A DNA stretch of 64,000 nt from Arthrobacter sp. MYb213. GTDB lineage: Bacteria; Actinomycetota; Actinomycetes; Actinomycetales; Micrococcaceae. The stretch is from assembly GCF_002979915.1 (NCBI RefSeq), contig NZ_PCQA01000005.1:186001-250000 (forward strand), given 5' to 3'. A program made the position numbers and the translations under genes. Each line of letters begins with the position of its first letter. Position 1 is the stretch's first letter. The notes beneath the pieces were generated by a model that was not told the DNA's origin, did not search any database, and was given only the letters and a program-made list of their open reading frames with translations. Positions 9,002-21,216 of the stretch are shown here, piece after piece.

Positions 9002-9792
9002 GATGTGGCGCGCACCGTCCACGGGATGTGTGCGCGCACATCTGTCATCGTCGGGGTGGGGCTGGTGAACAGAGAATCGATATAGTACTCATTTTTCGCC
9101 AACACCGTGATGCTTAGCGGGGCCTCGCTGCTGCCCAGAATCCTGCGTTCAACGCATATTCCGGTCTCAAGATCCAGCACGATTAATGTTCGAGACCCGG
9201 CCGGAACTAAAGCGAACACCGGGCTACTTGGATGGTAATTATGCCCGGCGGTGAGCACCGCCGAAAGTTGCGCGCGTCCGTGCGAGCTACGCGTCGCGGC
9301 GAGCTCATGAATGTAGGTGGGATGTTCAAAAGCTAGATCCAAGGAAGCCGGCTCGGTGCCCGCCAGCTCATAGGGATCCAGTACGGACGCCAAAAAATCT
9401 AAGGGTAATAAATCTTGATAGCCGTCGATGTGCGGACGTCTGGCAATGAGATGGTCTTCGGTATAAACCGGGGAGGTGAGCGAGGCCGGTAAGGACCAAG
9501 AAGAGCTGGTGGCTGCCACATAGTCTTGACCTCGGTCTGCAGTAAAAAGTTCACGTTGATAGCAGAGGGTATCTTCATGGTTGCTGATCGCGATCGCTTC
9601 CCGCCCGCGCAGTATTAGCCCCAAGGTACCGTGTAGACCCGCTTGGGTCAGGTGTTCAGGAACGTTAAGTTCCAGACGCAGAGAAGTACTCAACCATGGT
9701 GCGGAGCGAGCCAGCGCACGGAAACGTCGCCGGGCGGCAGAATCAGGTGCCGGGTGATCGGGAAATAACTGCTCGGAAGCTGACGTGATCAT
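8998..9792 (-). CDS. conserved-looking protein of unknown function
   Basis: 264 aa; I do not recognise the family. No signal peptide or membrane helix. It has many beta-type segments ([52 protein letters not shown]) and an N-terminal helix with [10 protein letters not shown]. The C-terminal half is a run of short hydrophobic strands, suggesting an all-beta domain. The stop codon overlaps that of phoH by 4 bp in a tail-to-tail arrangement. Codon usage resembles neighbouring core genes, so it is probably real. Confidence 0.65.
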   Translation of the reverse strand: MITSASEQLFPDHPAPDSAARRRFRALARSAPWLSTSLRLELNVPEHLTQAGLHGTLGLILRGREAIAISNHEDTLCYQRELFTADRGQDYVAATSSSWSLPASLTSPVYTEDHLIARRPHIDGYQDLLPLDFLASVLDPYELAGTEPASLDLAFEHPTYIHELAATRSSHGRAQLSAVLTAGHNYHPSSPVFALVPAGSRTLIVLDLETGICVERRILGSSEAPLSITVLAKNEYYIDSLFTSPTPTMTDVRAHIPWTVRATS

Positions 9793-9876
9793 ATTTCCAG
9801 TGTAGAAGCACCCGCGTTATTCACAACCCAGCACCTGACACTAGAGCACTTGGGGTACTAGCCCTATGCTCTAAAC

Positions 9877-10371
9877 ATGATCACGCTCTGGCAAGAATCT
9901 TCGTGGACCGCTCTGCTCCTGGTGCTGTTCTGCGCGAGTTTCCTTAGTTTCGGAGTGCTTCTGTCGATGACAGATATCAAAGAGCATCGGCTACCGAACA
10001 GGTTATTACTTCGCTGGGCAGTTATTAGTGCGCTGGTTCTGCTCGGGCTGAGCATAGTGCGCGCGGACTTCCTCCCGTTGCTCAATGCCGGGCTGGGCGC
10101 GCTCATTTTGGGTGGGGCGTATCTGATACTCGCACTGATTTCGCGTGGAGCCATGGGCATGGGAGACGTAAAGCTTGCGATAGTGCTGGGCCTGAACGTG
10201 GGCTACTTTTCCTTATCGGCTCTCTTCTTGGCCAGCGTGTTCGCGTTTGTGCTGGCTAGCCTAGTGGTGCTGAGTGGGATGATCGCTGGCAAACTGAACG
10301 CAAAGTCCGCGGTGGCCTTTGGCCCGTTCATGATCCTAGGTGCAGCACTAGCTTTGCTTATGACACCATAG
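9877..10371 (+). CDS. A24-family prepilin peptidase (TadV/CpaA-like)
   Basis: 164 aa membrane protein with about five helices. The two catalytic aspartate motifs of type IV prepilin peptidases are visible: LSMTDIKEHRLPNRL near residue 30 and GAMGMGDVKLA near residue 90. The N-terminal methylase domain of PilD is absent, as in TadV/CpaA of Flp pili and in many actinobacterial stand-alone peptidases. It would process leader peptides of pilin-like proteins. No pilus genes are seen here, so the substrates are elsewhere. It is 4 bp upstream of the NUDIX gene. Confidence 0.85.
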   Translation: MITLWQESSWTALLLVLFCASFLSFGVLLSMTDIKEHRLPNRLLLRWAVISALVLLGLSIVRADFLPLLNAGLGALILGGAYLILALISRGAMGMGDVKLAIVLGLNVGYFSLSALFLASVFAFVLASLVVLSGMIAGKLNAKSAVAFGPFMILGAALALLMTP

Positions 10372-10375
10372 GGCC

Positions 10376-10840
10376 ATGACAACTCCGGAATTCATCACCG
10401 ATCTGCGCACTCGTATTGGACATGATCTGCTCTGGCTGAGCGGAGTGAAGGTCGTCGTTTTTCACGGATCTCAGGTCTTGCTGGTGCGCAGGGTGGACAA
10501 CGGGCTGTGGACCTTGCCCGCGGGAATCATTGAACCAGGTGATGAAGCATCGCATACCGCGGTCCGTGAAGTGTTGGAGGAGACCGGGGTGCACTGCGAG
10601 CTGACGCATTTATTAGGTGTTGGAGTGACCGCCCCAGCGACCTATCCAAATGGTGACCACGCGCAGTATTTAGATATCGTATTTCGTGCCATACATTTGG
10701 GCGGCGAAGCACGAATCAACGATGACGAGAATTTAGAGGTCGGCTATTTTGAACTTTCTGACCGCCCGAGCCTGCCTCCGCTCCATGAGCGAGCCATCGA
10801 CTGGGCACTGAACCCGAAGCCCGGAGGGTACTTCGCCTGA
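10376..10840 (+). CDS. NUDIX hydrolase
   Basis: 154 aa with a complete Nudix box: G-x5-E-x7-REVxEETG in AGIIEPGDEASHTAVREVLE (~residues 50-70). It is preceded by a beta strand KVVVFHGSQVLLVRR. It is expected to hydrolyse a nucleoside diphosphate linked to another moiety, with Mg2+ bound at REVLEE. The substrate cannot be predicted. It starts 4 bp after the prepilin peptidase stop, so the two are probably translationally coupled, although no functional link is evident. Confidence 0.88.
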   Translation: MTTPEFITDLRTRIGHDLLWLSGVKVVVFHGSQVLLVRRVDNGLWTLPAGIIEPGDEASHTAVREVLEETGVHCELTHLLGVGVTAPATYPNGDHAQYLDIVFRAIHLGGEARINDDENLEVGYFELSDRPSLPPLHERAIDWALNPKPGGYFA

Positions 10841-10852
10841 GACAAATGACAA

Positions 10853-10918
10853 CGCCCCGCACGAAGCGGTTCGCACCCACCCAAAATTTTCGGGGGAGAG
10901 CGACGCTCGTACGGGGCG
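10853..10918. terminator. stem-loop between convergent NUDIX and MFS genes
   Basis: Arms CGCCCCGCACGAAGCG (10853-10868) and CGCTCGTACGGGGCG (10904-10918) pair with one mismatch and one bulge. There is no T-run on either strand. It lies between two convergent genes and probably acts as a weak or factor-assisted bidirectional terminator. Confidence 0.45.
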
Positions 10919-10937
10919 ATGAAGCGCTGGAGGCTAA

Positions 10938-13336
<2,399 letters not shown>

Positions 13337-13347
13337 AAGATGCAGTT

Positions 13348-13373
13348 TTGCACTTGTCTGCGCCTAAGTGCAA
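13348..13373. promoter_or_regulatory. candidate TetR operator
   Basis: Perfect inverted repeat TTGCACTT-N10-AAGTGCAA, 12 bp upstream of the TetR start. A related half-site TTGCACTA occurs at 13321-13328 just inside the gene. Position and symmetry suit binding by a TetR dimer that represses its own promoter and the exporter. Confidence 0.6.
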
Positions 13374-13451
13374 ATTAAGTTAGCGGGAACACAATCTCAG
13401 CTGGATAGCTGAACGCGCGCGAGCGTACTGCCTCGTAATAGGCTGTGATCT

Positions 13452-14018
13452 ATGACCTCGTTACGACTGCTCCCACCCAGCGCTCACCTGCATGAATCAT
13501 GGCTTCGCAACACGGAAGAATGGGATGGCGCGGACCAACAGGGCGCTTCGGTCTTCTTGGCAGATAAAAACGATTGGGACCTGAAAAATCCCAACGATTT
13601 CTCACGCTGGGTGGATTTGCTCAACGACCTTGCCGAGACACAGAATCAGCCACCGGCAGGATTCGTCAATCAGTGCACGCTATGGCTGGAACGGGACGAA
13701 GAATACCTCGGCGCGGTGAGCCTGCGTTATGCGCTGATCAACGATTTTCTTCAAGTTGTCGGCGGGCATATTGGATATGGAATTCGACCAAGTGCCCGTG
13801 GGGAAGGTCTTGCCGCAAAGGCTTTAATGGCAATACTTGACGTGGCTAGAGCTCGCGGGATGCAAAGAGTGCTGCTCACCTGTGACGATTCAAATATTGG
13901 TTCAGCAAAAACGATTGAGGCCTGCGGGGGACAGCTCGAAAAGATTCTCCCAGTGGCCCAGCTCGCCGCCCAATTTGGTTCCGTTGCGCCCGTTCGAAGA
14001 TATTGGATCGATCTCTAA
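13452..14018 (+). CDS. GNAT family N-acetyltransferase
   Basis: 188 aa. The acetyl-CoA loop region is GYGIRPSARGEGLAAKAL, followed by the helix MAILDVARARGMQRVLLTCDDSNIGS, typical of GNAT motif A and B. The N-terminal region (LRLLPPSAHLHESWL) is a less conserved substrate part. The family modifies small molecules, antibiotics or protein N-termini; the acceptor is unknown. Monocistronic, transcribed away from the TetR gene and convergent with fumC. Confidence 0.88.
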   Translation: MTSLRLLPPSAHLHESWLRNTEEWDGADQQGASVFLADKNDWDLKNPNDFSRWVDLLNDLAETQNQPPAGFVNQCTLWLERDEEYLGAVSLRYALINDFLQVVGGHIGYGIRPSARGEGLAAKALMAILDVARARGMQRVLLTCDDSNIGSAKTIEACGGQLEKILPVAQLAAQFGSVAPVRRYWIDL

Positions 14019-14043
14019 GTCTACGTAGTTGAGCAACGCAGCA

Positions 14044-14079
14044 AGCCGGCCACCCGAAGAATTCCCAGGGTGGCCGGCT
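14044..14079. terminator. hairpin between convergent GNAT and fumC genes
   Basis: Perfect 12-bp stem AGCCGGCCACCC/GGGTGGCCGGCT with a 12-nt loop. No real T-run on either side, so termination strength is uncertain, but the place between two convergent genes supports a bidirectional terminator. Confidence 0.6.
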
Positions 14080-14119
14080 CATAGCAATTTCTAGTCTCTT
14101 CGGTAATCCGGAATACGGT

Positions 14120-15532
14120 TTAGTACTTCCCGGTCATTGTCGAAACGTCTAGCAGCTCATCAAGCTGTGCTTCGGTGACTTCGCCGCGTTCTACGAAGCC
14201 TAAAGCAATGGTCGCTTCACGCACCGTCAGGCCCTCGGCCACGGCCTTCTTGGCAATCTTCGCGGCGTTCTCATAGCCGATGAGCTTGTTTAGCGGAGTC
14301 ACGATGGATGGTGAGGCTTCGGCGAGGAAACGAGCACGTTCCACATTCGCGGTAATCCCATCGATCATTTTCTCTGCCATCACGCGCGAAACATTTGAGA
14401 GCAGTCGAATGGATTCGAGCAGGTTGGAGGCCATCACCGGGATGCCCACGTTCAGCTCGAAGGCCCCATTGGTTCCTGCCCACGCGATGGTGGTGTCGTT
14501 GCCGATCACCTGAGCGGCAACCTGAATGGCAGCCTCGGAGATGACCGGGTTGACCTTACCCGGCATGATGGAAGAACCAGGCTGGAGGTCCGGGATGGAG
14601 ATCTCGCCTAGGCCGGTATTGGGGCCCGAACCCATCCAACGAAGATCGTTGGCAATTTTGATGATCGAGATCGCAATGGTCCGCAGCGCAGCGGAAGCTT
14701 CAACCAGACCGTCACGGTTCGCCTGAGCTTCAAAGTGGTTGCGTGCCTCGGTGATCTGCAAACCGGTGTCTTCGCGCAGGAACTCTAGAACTTGAGCTGG
14801 GAAACCTTCGGGGGTGTTGATCCCGGTTCCGACGGCGGTGCCACCGAGTGGGACCTCAGCTACCCGGGGAAGTGCGGATTCAATTCGTTCCACACCGTAA
14901 CGGATCTGTGCTGCGTAGCCACCGAATTCCTGTCCGAGGGTCACCGGGGTTGCATCCATCAGGTGTGTGCGCCCGGACTTCACCACGTCCTTGAACTCCG
15001 CCTTCTTGGATTCAAGTGAGATCGCCAGTGATTCCAGGGCTGGAATAAGCTCGTTAACCAGCGCATTGGTGGCCGCTACGTGTACGGAGGTTGGGAAAAC
15101 ATCATTTGAAGACTGTGAGGCGTTCACATGATCGTTGGGATGAACCTCGGTCGAGCTGCCTGCCTCTTTCAAGGCACGGGTAGCTAATTCGGCGAGTACC
15201 TCGTTGGTGTTCATATTCGAGCTGGTGCCCGACCCGGTTTGAAAAACATCGATGGGGAAATGTTCGTCAAAGTCTCCGCTGGCCACTAAGTCGGCCGCGG
15301 CCACGATTGCCTCTGCACGTTCGGCATCTAAAACGCCCAACGCAGCGTTGGCGCGCGCAGCAGCCTTTTTGACCTGAGCCAGCGCCTTGATGTGGGCCGG
15401 TTCGAGTTTTTTCCCAGAGATCGGGAAGTTCTCCACGGCGCGTTGGGTCTGTGCCCGGTAGAGAGCTTGTGCCGGTACCCGGACTTCGCCCATAGTGTCG
15501 TGTTCGATGCGGAATTCGTTGTTGTTGCTCAT
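14120..15532 (-). CDS. fumC: class II fumarate hydratase
   Basis: 470 aa from ATG 15532, which has GGGTGAG upstream. The frame extends 45 codons further but has no family similarity there. Signatures: [44 protein letters not shown] and the fumarase/aspartase signature [11 protein letters not shown]. It interconverts fumarate and malate in the TCA cycle without an iron-sulfur cluster. The order fumC, (carbonic anhydrase), DUF4245, glpX parallels Rv1098c-Rv1100. Confidence 0.95.
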   Translation of the reverse strand: MSNNNEFRIEHDTMGEVRVPAQALYRAQTQRAVENFPISGKKLEPAHIKALAQVKKAAARANAALGVLDAERAEAIVAAADLVASGDFDEHFPIDVFQTGSGTSSNMNTNEVLAELATRALKEAGSSTEVHPNDHVNASQSSNDVFPTSVHVAATNALVNELIPALESLAISLESKKAEFKDVVKSGRTHLMDATPVTLGQEFGGYAAQIRYGVERIESALPRVAEVPLGGTAVGTGINTPEGFPAQVLEFLREDTGLQITEARNHFEAQANRDGLVEASAALRTIAISIIKIANDLRWMGSGPNTGLGEISIPDLQPGSSIMPGKVNPVISEAAIQVAAQVIGNDTTIAWAGTNGAFELNVGIPVMASNLLESIRLLSNVSRVMAEKMIDGITANVERARFLAEASPSIVTPLNKLIGYENAAKIAKKAVAEGLTVREATIALGFVERGEVTEAQLDELLDVSTMTGKY

Positions 15533-15638
15533 GTGGCTCACCCTACGCCTGGAACGCAATGTCCAAAAGGGATCTGCCTCAAACATCACAACCACTAGTG
15601 AGGTAAGAGAAATTGGGAATAAAATGAGAGTTAAACAA

Positions 15639-15669
15639 AAGTGGTCCGCGGGTGAACCGCGGACCACTT
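15639..15669 (-). terminator. intrinsic terminator of the carbonic anhydrase gene
   Basis: Perfect 13-bp stem AAGTGGTCCGCGG/CCGCGGACCACTT around a 5-nt loop. On the minus strand it is followed by TTTTGTTTAAC. It separates the carbonic anhydrase gene from fumC although both run on the minus strand. Confidence 0.85.
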
Positions 15670-15686
15670 ACTGCTTGGCTTGAGCT

Positions 15687-16316
15687 TTACTCAAGTCCCA
15701 TGTTTGAAACTAGCTGAGCTTCACCTTCGGCAAGCTTGTAGGCCACGCCTGCTACTGCGGTTCGTCCCTCAGCAATAGCGGTTTCGATGATGCTCGAAAG
15801 ATCTACCAGACGTGAGGTGGTCTGTTTGACGTGTTCGACCACGGTGCCATTTACGTCGGTAATATTTGCTCGCTCCGCGGCGAATACCGACGGGATGATG
15901 TGCTCCACGAGGTCGCGCACGAAGCCCTTAGGCATGTCGCCTGACTCTTTGGCATCGATGGCTGCGGTGACCGCGCCACAGCTGTCATGACCCAGAATTA
16001 CGATCAGCGGAATGTTGAGGATATCAACGGCGAATTCCAAAGATCCCAAGCTGGCGGGATCAAGCACGTGACCGGCGGTACGCACCACGAAGACATCTCC
16101 CAAGCCCACATCAAAAATGATTTCTGCTGCAAGGCGTGAATCGGAGCAACCGAAAATTACTGCAAATGGTTCCTGGCCGGCGACCAAGGACTCGCGCCGA
16201 GCGCCATCCTGGTTGGGGTGTTGAGTGTTGCCAAGGATGAATCGCTGGTTACCATTGGTCAGCTTTTCCCAAGCCTGCTGTGGGGTTAGTGCCGATTTGC
16301 CGTGTTCAGATTCCAT
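15687..16316 (-). CDS. beta-class carbonic anhydrase
   Basis: 209 aa counting from ATG 16316; a GTG start at 16355 with an AGGT upstream is an alternative. Zinc ligands are seen as C57 in GCSDSR with D59 and R61, and H110 and C113 in GHDSCGA. These are the complete beta-class set. It interconverts CO2 and bicarbonate to supply carboxylases. It has its own terminator and is separated from the upstream DUF4245 gene by ~64 bp. No signal peptide, so cytosolic. Confidence 0.93.
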   Translation of the reverse strand: MESEHGKSALTPQQAWEKLTNGNQRFILGNTQHPNQDGARRESLVAGQEPFAVIFGCSDSRLAAEIIFDVGLGDVFVVRTAGHVLDPASLGSLEFAVDILNIPLIVILGHDSCGAVTAAIDAKESGDMPKGFVRDLVEHIIPSVFAAERANITDVNGTVVEHVKQTTSRLVDLSSIIETAIAEGRTAVAGVAYKLAEGEAQLVSNMGLE

Positions 16317-16379
16317 AGTTCGAATTCTACGCCGATGCCAAGGTGTTCTTTCCACCTAATGACATCGTCAAGGCAAAAA

Positions 16380-17036
16380 TTACAGACCCTGAGCTTCGGC
16401 GGCCTGAACGATGGTCATCAGTTCTTCTTCGCCGGTATCGCTGGAAATAATCAGCGTTGATTCCTTGAAAGTGGAAATCATGTAAACGGTTTGGTCCTTC
16501 TTGCGAACTTCCCATTTGTGCCCGTTAATGACTCGTTCATCACTTGGAACCGCGTTGTCGGTTACCAATGCGATCCATGTGGGGTTCGCATCTGCGCTTT
16601 GACGGACATAAACGAAGTTTGTCTCATCCATCACCAAACCGAATTCCCAGTAAGAGACGTCTTGGATCTGGTTGCTCTTCCAGCGAGCGAAGTTTGCGTA
16701 TTCATCGCCGGAAACCTGCGGCGCAAAGACTTCAAAGTCGGCGATGCCCGATACCTCGTTGGCTACAGCCTGCAAATCTACCGGATGCTGAAAGGATTCT
16801 TCCTTATTAGCCGGATTCAGTAGCAACAACGGAATGATCACCGCGATGGTGAAGCCCACCGATAAGATCATTCCCTTAAAAGTCTGGTTTGCACGCTTTG
16901 ACTGCTTCTCGGTCAGCAGGGGCGTGAACGGCAGATCCTCAAAGGTCGCTTCGGGGTCGTTCAAATCACGACGTACCGGCTGTTCGCCTACCGGGGCATC
17001 ATTCTGGGAAGTATTCTCTGGCTGCACATTTCCCAT
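16380..17036 (-). CDS. DUF4245 membrane-anchored protein
   Basis: 218 aa from ATG 17036, where GGGGAG lies very close upstream; ATG 17111 would add 25 residues. Architecture: a charged cytosolic N-terminus, one membrane helix (GMILSVGFTIAVIIPLLLL, ~60-80), and an exported domain with the DUF4245-type ending WEVRKKDQTVYMISTF and EELMTIVQAAE. Function unknown. Its place next to glpX matches mycobacterial Rv1100/Rv1099c. Confidence 0.8.
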   Translation of the reverse strand: MGNVQPENTSQNDAPVGEQPVRRDLNDPEATFEDLPFTPLLTEKQSKRANQTFKGMILSVGFTIAVIIPLLLLNPANKEESFQHPVDLQAVANEVSGIADFEVFAPQVSGDEYANFARWKSNQIQDVSYWEFGLVMDETNFVYVRQSADANPTWIALVTDNAVPSDERVINGHKWEVRKKDQTVYMISTFKESTLIISSDTGEEELMTIVQAAEAQGL

Positions 17037-17152
17037 TCTCCCCGAAGTTCCTGTGCAAATCGAACCGAGGTGCCCAATCACACGTTGACGCTTGAACAGT
17101 TTAAGCGACATGAACTACAAGCAGAAAAACGATGGGGATATGATGGAGGTGT

Positions 17153-18217
17153 TTGCATAGGCGCAATGACTACGACTCAGTGATGGGATCTTTCGTGACC
17201 GAAGACAACAATTATGCCCACCTATCTCCACGACTGTCGGTAACCGACGCGGAACCGGACCGTAACCTCGCACTGGAGCTGGTGCGCGCGACTGAAGCTG
17301 CAGCCATCGCTTCATCCCCGTGGGTTGGATTCGGTGACAAGAATGCCGCCGATGGCGCGGCAGTAGATGCCATGCGTGGCCTACTGTCCACAGTGAACTT
17401 CAACGGCGTCGTGGTAATCGGCGAAGGCGAAAAAGACGAAGCCCCGATGCTGTTCAACGGCGAACAGGTTGGCAACGGCTCCGGAGCAGAATGCGATGTT
17501 GCAGTTGACCCCATCGATGGCACTCGTTTGACCGCACTTGGTCTGAACAACGCCCTGTCGGTGCTGGCTGTGGCCGACCGCGGTTCGATGTTTGATCCTT
17601 CGGCCGTGTTCTACATGGAAAAGCTCGTAACCGGCCCCGAAGCGGCCGACCTAGTTGACCTGCGTTTGCCGGTCAAGCAGAACTTGCACCTGATCGCTAA
17701 GGCCAAGGGCAAGAAGATCAGCCAGATCACCGTCACCTTGCTGGACCGCCCACGCCATGCCGGACTTATCGAAGAAATTCGTGCCGCCGGCGCACGCACC
17801 AAGCTTTTGATGGACGGCGACGTTGCAGGCGCCATCGCGGCAACCCGTGAAGGTACCGGCGTTGACGCGTTGATGGGTATCGGCGGCACCCCTGAGGGTA
17901 TCGTCACCGCCTGTGCAATCAAGGCCATGGGCGGCGTGATTCAGGGCCGTCTGTGGCCAACCGATGATGACGAGAAGCAGAAGGCGATCGACGCCGGCCA
18001 CGAACTGGGCCGCGTGTTGACCACCAACGATCTGGTCACTTCCGACAACTGCTACTTCGCAGCCACCGGTATCACCGATGGTGACCTGTTGCGCGGAGTG
18101 CGTTACAAGAACGGTCGCATCCACACCCAGTCGATCGTGACTCGTGCCAAGTCTGGCACCATCCGCTTTGTTGATGGTGAGCACCAGCAGGACAAGTGGG
18201 AAGCTTACACCCGCTAA
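17153..18217 (+). CDS. glpX: class II fructose-1,6-bisphosphatase
   Basis: 354 aa from TTG 17153, which has GGAGGT only 3 nt upstream; GTG 17180 or ATG 17183 are plausible later starts because the first ~30 residues are poorly conserved. GlpX signatures: [30 protein letters not shown], the metal site [16 protein letters not shown], and [15 protein letters not shown]. It dephosphorylates fructose 1,6-bisphosphate in gluconeogenesis. It is divergent from DUF4245. Confidence 0.93.
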   Translation: MHRRNDYDSVMGSFVTEDNNYAHLSPRLSVTDAEPDRNLALELVRATEAAAIASSPWVGFGDKNAADGAAVDAMRGLLSTVNFNGVVVIGEGEKDEAPMLFNGEQVGNGSGAECDVAVDPIDGTRLTALGLNNALSVLAVADRGSMFDPSAVFYMEKLVTGPEAADLVDLRLPVKQNLHLIAKAKGKKISQITVTLLDRPRHAGLIEEIRAAGARTKLLMDGDVAGAIAATREGTGVDALMGIGGTPEGIVTACAIKAMGGVIQGRLWPTDDDEKQKAIDAGHELGRVLTTNDLVTSDNCYFAATGITDGDLLRGVRYKNGRIHTQSIVTRAKSGTIRFVDGEHQQDKWEAYTR

Positions 18218-18230
18218 AAACACGTTAAGC

Positions 18231-18276
18231 ATTCAAGCCGCTGGTTTCCCCTTCCGGGGAAGCCAGCGGCTTGAAT
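18231..18276. terminator. bidirectional terminator between glpX and manA
   Basis: 21-bp stem (arms 18231-18251 and 18256-18276, one G-U pair) closed by a TTCC loop and followed on the plus strand by TGTTTAAT. Strong hairpin between convergent genes. Confidence 0.85.
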
Positions 18277-18290
18277 TGTTTAATGACTGA

Positions 18291-19505
18291 TTAGTTCGAT
18301 TTTTCCTGTGCGCTGGCGGCAAAAAGCGTGGCTGGTTCGGAGCTACGAGAAATAGCGTTTACCGGCAGATCCTCTGCGGTGATGAATGCCGACTCACCGC
18401 GGGACAGCTGCAGGGTCTGTGTGGCAGATTCCAAGGTGAACTCCCCAGCGGTGCAGAGCACCACCGCAGCACCGTGCAACTGCAACTCGGTACGAACTTG
18501 TGCTTGGTCGGTCTGGGTGACCTGCAATTGGAATTCGTCAAAGTTTGGTTGGAACAGCTGCGAATGATCTGAAACCTTCTGGCCTGCCAACAGCGGAGCT
18601 GCGGTGGGCTCAGCGATGGAGATCTCCAGTAGTTCGGGAACATCGATATGCTTGCTGGTCAGCCCGCCGCGAAGCACGTTGTCTGAATTCGCCATGACCT
18701 CGATACCAAGCCCGCGCAGGTAAGCGTGTACGTTACCGGCGCCGAGGCTGATCGCCTCGCCAGGCTTCAAGAACACCAGGTTCAGTAGCAGTGCCACCAA
18801 GACACCCGCGTCGCCTGGATAGATTTCGTTGATCCTGACCAGCTCGGCAAGCTGGAGGTTCACTTGCAGCGTTGGATCCGCGGAGATCGCTCCGCATAGG
18901 TTGAGCACGAGATCGCTGATTGGGCGCCCACCGGCAAGCACGTAGCTCAGCGTGGGCCCCAGCGGTTCGGCACCCTCGAGCAAGTGAATCAGTTCGTTGA
19001 CCAGTTTTGTGTCGTTGGTAGAAAGCCGGGGTAGGAAAAGACGTAAATCAGCAACGATGTCTTGTGGAAGACGGAAGCCTGATAACGCCACAAAATCGGT
19101 GAGTGCGTAAAGCATTTCCGGTTTATGGTTGTCGTCTTTGTAGTTTCGATTCGCCGCATCGCGGGCGAGGCCTGCTGCTTCTTCCTTGGCGAAACGTGCA
19201 CGAGCTTGGTCTAGGGTCGGGTGGACTTGAATCGACAACGGTTGAGAAGCAGAGAGCACCTTGAACAAGAACGGCAACCGGCCGTAACGTGCAAAGACAT
19301 CTTCCCCGAGCGTTCGCTCTGGATCTGCTGCGATGGCCTCGTGCAGGGGCTGTCCGCTGCCCAGCACCGTGCTCGGACACCCTGGATGGGCCCCGAGCCA
19401 TAACTCCGCTTGAGGGCTGATGATTGCCGGTTGTCCCAACAATTCAGTGATCTCTTGTGTTGAACCCCAGTGGTAGTCCCTAATGGAATTTTTCAACTCA
19501 AACAC
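18291..19505 (-). CDS. manA: mannose-6-phosphate isomerase, class I
   Basis: 404 aa. Cupin-type metalloenzyme with zinc ligands in SIQVHPTLDQARARFAKEE and the signature GEAISLGAGNVHAYLRGLGI. It interconverts fructose 6-phosphate and mannose 6-phosphate, giving the precursor of GDP-mannose and polyprenyl-phosphomannose. This would supply the protein mannosyltransferase further along. manA near whiB, LCP and DUF3499 genes is usual in actinobacteria (Rv3255c region). Confidence 0.93.
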   Translation of the reverse strand: MFELKNSIRDYHWGSTQEITELLGQPAIISPQAELWLGAHPGCPSTVLGSGQPLHEAIAADPERTLGEDVFARYGRLPFLFKVLSASQPLSIQVHPTLDQARARFAKEEAAGLARDAANRNYKDDNHKPEMLYALTDFVALSGFRLPQDIVADLRLFLPRLSTNDTKLVNELIHLLEGAEPLGPTLSYVLAGGRPISDLVLNLCGAISADPTLQVNLQLAELVRINEIYPGDAGVLVALLLNLVFLKPGEAISLGAGNVHAYLRGLGIEVMANSDNVLRGGLTSKHIDVPELLEISIAEPTAAPLLAGQKVSDHSQLFQPNFDEFQLQVTQTDQAQVRTELQLHGAAVVLCTAGEFTLESATQTLQLSRGESAFITAEDLPVNAISRSSEPATLFAASAQEKSN

Positions 19506-19588
19506 GTTTTGTACCCTTAACTTTCACTAACGATCATGGTTTCAAAACGGTCGGGGGGTCGTAACCGTGGCGTAACCGTGAAGGCTCT

Positions 19589-21199
19589 TTATGGAACCGA
19601 GCATTCGTCGTTGTTTGCGGCAATCTGAGCCAGACGCGAATTCTGACCAATCATTTCAAGCTCAACCAGGTACTGCTCATCAATGGGGGAGCCATCACGC
19701 TTGGTCATTGGCACCTCATCACCGTTGGAAAGCTTCGGTGCATCGTTGATGTCCGTTGCATCCTGTGGAGCTTCTGCGGAGCTACTAGCCTCGGTGGAGT
19801 CCTTAGATTTTTTCGGTGCCTCGGACTTCTTGGATTCCTTAGGCTTCTTCGGTGCGTTCTGCTTTTCGATGATTCCGTTGATTCGATCATGAATCTGGTC
19901 GAAGTTCGGGTAGGTGGAGAACGAACGTTCAAAGTCTGGAGCGCCCAAGGTCAGGCGGCTAAATGGTGTACCAGCCACCTTGTCTGCCACCGAAACGAAG
20001 GAACTGAGCTGGCTAGCAGGGATGTTCGTTTCAACTAGCTGTTCGCCGGCCTGCATGATGCTGCTGAAATTCGTCAGGATGGTCTGTGGGGTGAACTGCT
20101 TAATGATTGCCTGCTGTAGGCACTGCTGACGTTTGATGCGGTGGTAATCATCGGTGAAATCACGCGAACGAGCAAACCAGAGCGCGTCCTTGCCGTTGAA
20201 GGTCTGTACGCCTGGCGCAAACCAGTGGGTATTGACCAGCGAGTTTTCCCACTTCTTGCCGTTGTATGGGACCCAACCACCGGAATCAATGGTGACCCCA
20301 CCTAAGGCATCAACGAAGTTGGCGAAGCCGGCCATGTCAACCATGACGTAGCCCTGAACCTGAAGATCGGTGGTTCCGGACAGCGCATCCATGACGGCCT
20401 GAGCTCCCACATTTTTTACTGAGTCAGGGAATGCGTCCGCATGGTTATCGACCGCATCACGGTAAATGGCGTTGAACAAGCATTCGTCGCCGCAATCGTA
20501 ACCGTCGGGATAAACCGCAGCCATCGGGGTGCCCTTGGCGAAGCGGGCCTTCTGGAAGTTACGCGGAACGGAGATCATCAGCGATTTACCGGTTTTAGCG
20601 TCTACCGAAAGCAAAGCAATGGAGTCGGTACGCACGCCATCACGGTTTGAGCCAGAGTCTGCGCCGAGCACCGCAATGTTGTAACGACCATCAACTGGGT
20701 CAAAGGCAGGACCTTCGTCAAAGACCTTAACGATGGTCTCGCGACCGGTATTCAAAATGGTGGCGCCGTAAACGAAAATACCGCTGGTGGCGACGACCGC
20801 CGCTAGCGTGAAAACCGAAACGATTGCGCGCATCCCGGGAGCCAACATACCTGGCCTGATGATGAACAGCGTATTGATGAACATGATCAGCCAGCCGACC
20901 GCGAGCACCGACAGTGCGACGATCAAAAACAGCTGGAAGTTAGGATGTGCCACCCAGCCAAGGATGATTGAGCGGTTGATAAAGTACAGGGCTGCGAGCA
21001 AGATCAGCACTGCCCAGCACAGCATGGTGACAGTGACCGCGATCCGTCCCAGCTTACGGTTGCCTGCAATGAGCTGAGCGCTACCCGGGAAAATTATGGT
21101 CAGAACGACCAGAATTAGGGCGCGTTTGCTCCGGGCCGGAGACGAAATACTCTCCGGGTTCCGAAGCGGACTTGGAGCGCGGTGATTGGCAGAACCCAT
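19589..21199 (-). CDS. LytR-CpsA-Psr (LCP) family cell-wall ligase
   Basis: 536 aa. Four N-terminal membrane helices (~28-165) are more than the single helix of classical LCP proteins. The extracellular LCP domain follows: NIAVLGADSGSNRDGVRTDSI, SVPRNFQ, DALWFARSRDFTDDYHRIKRQQ with the arginines that hold the polyprenyl diphosphate. The C-terminus has a Lys/Pro/Ser/Glu linker (KKPKESKKSEAPKKSKDS). LCP enzymes move glycopolymers from lipid carrier to peptidoglycan. It lies 17 bp behind purE. Confidence 0.92.
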   Translation of the reverse strand: MGSANHRAPSPLRNPESISSPARSKRALILVVLTIIFPGSAQLIAGNRKLGRIAVTVTMLCWAVLILLAALYFINRSIILGWVAHPNFQLFLIVALSVLAVGWLIMFINTLFIIRPGMLAPGMRAIVSVFTLAAVVATSGIFVYGATILNTGRETIVKVFDEGPAFDPVDGRYNIAVLGADSGSNRDGVRTDSIALLSVDAKTGKSLMISVPRNFQKARFAKGTPMAAVYPDGYDCGDECLFNAIYRDAVDNHADAFPDSVKNVGAQAVMDALSGTTDLQVQGYVMVDMAGFANFVDALGGVTIDSGGWVPYNGKKWENSLVNTHWFAPGVQTFNGKDALWFARSRDFTDDYHRIKRQQCLQQAIIKQFTPQTILTNFSSIMQAGEQLVETNIPASQLSSFVSVADKVAGTPFSRLTLGAPDFERSFSTYPNFDQIHDRINGIIEKQNAPKKPKESKKSEAPKKSKDSTEASSSAEAPQDATDINDAPKLSNGDEVPMTKRDGSPIDEQYLVELEMIGQNSRLAQIAANNDECSVP

Positions 21200-21216
21200 G
21201 TACTTAGTGACTTTCC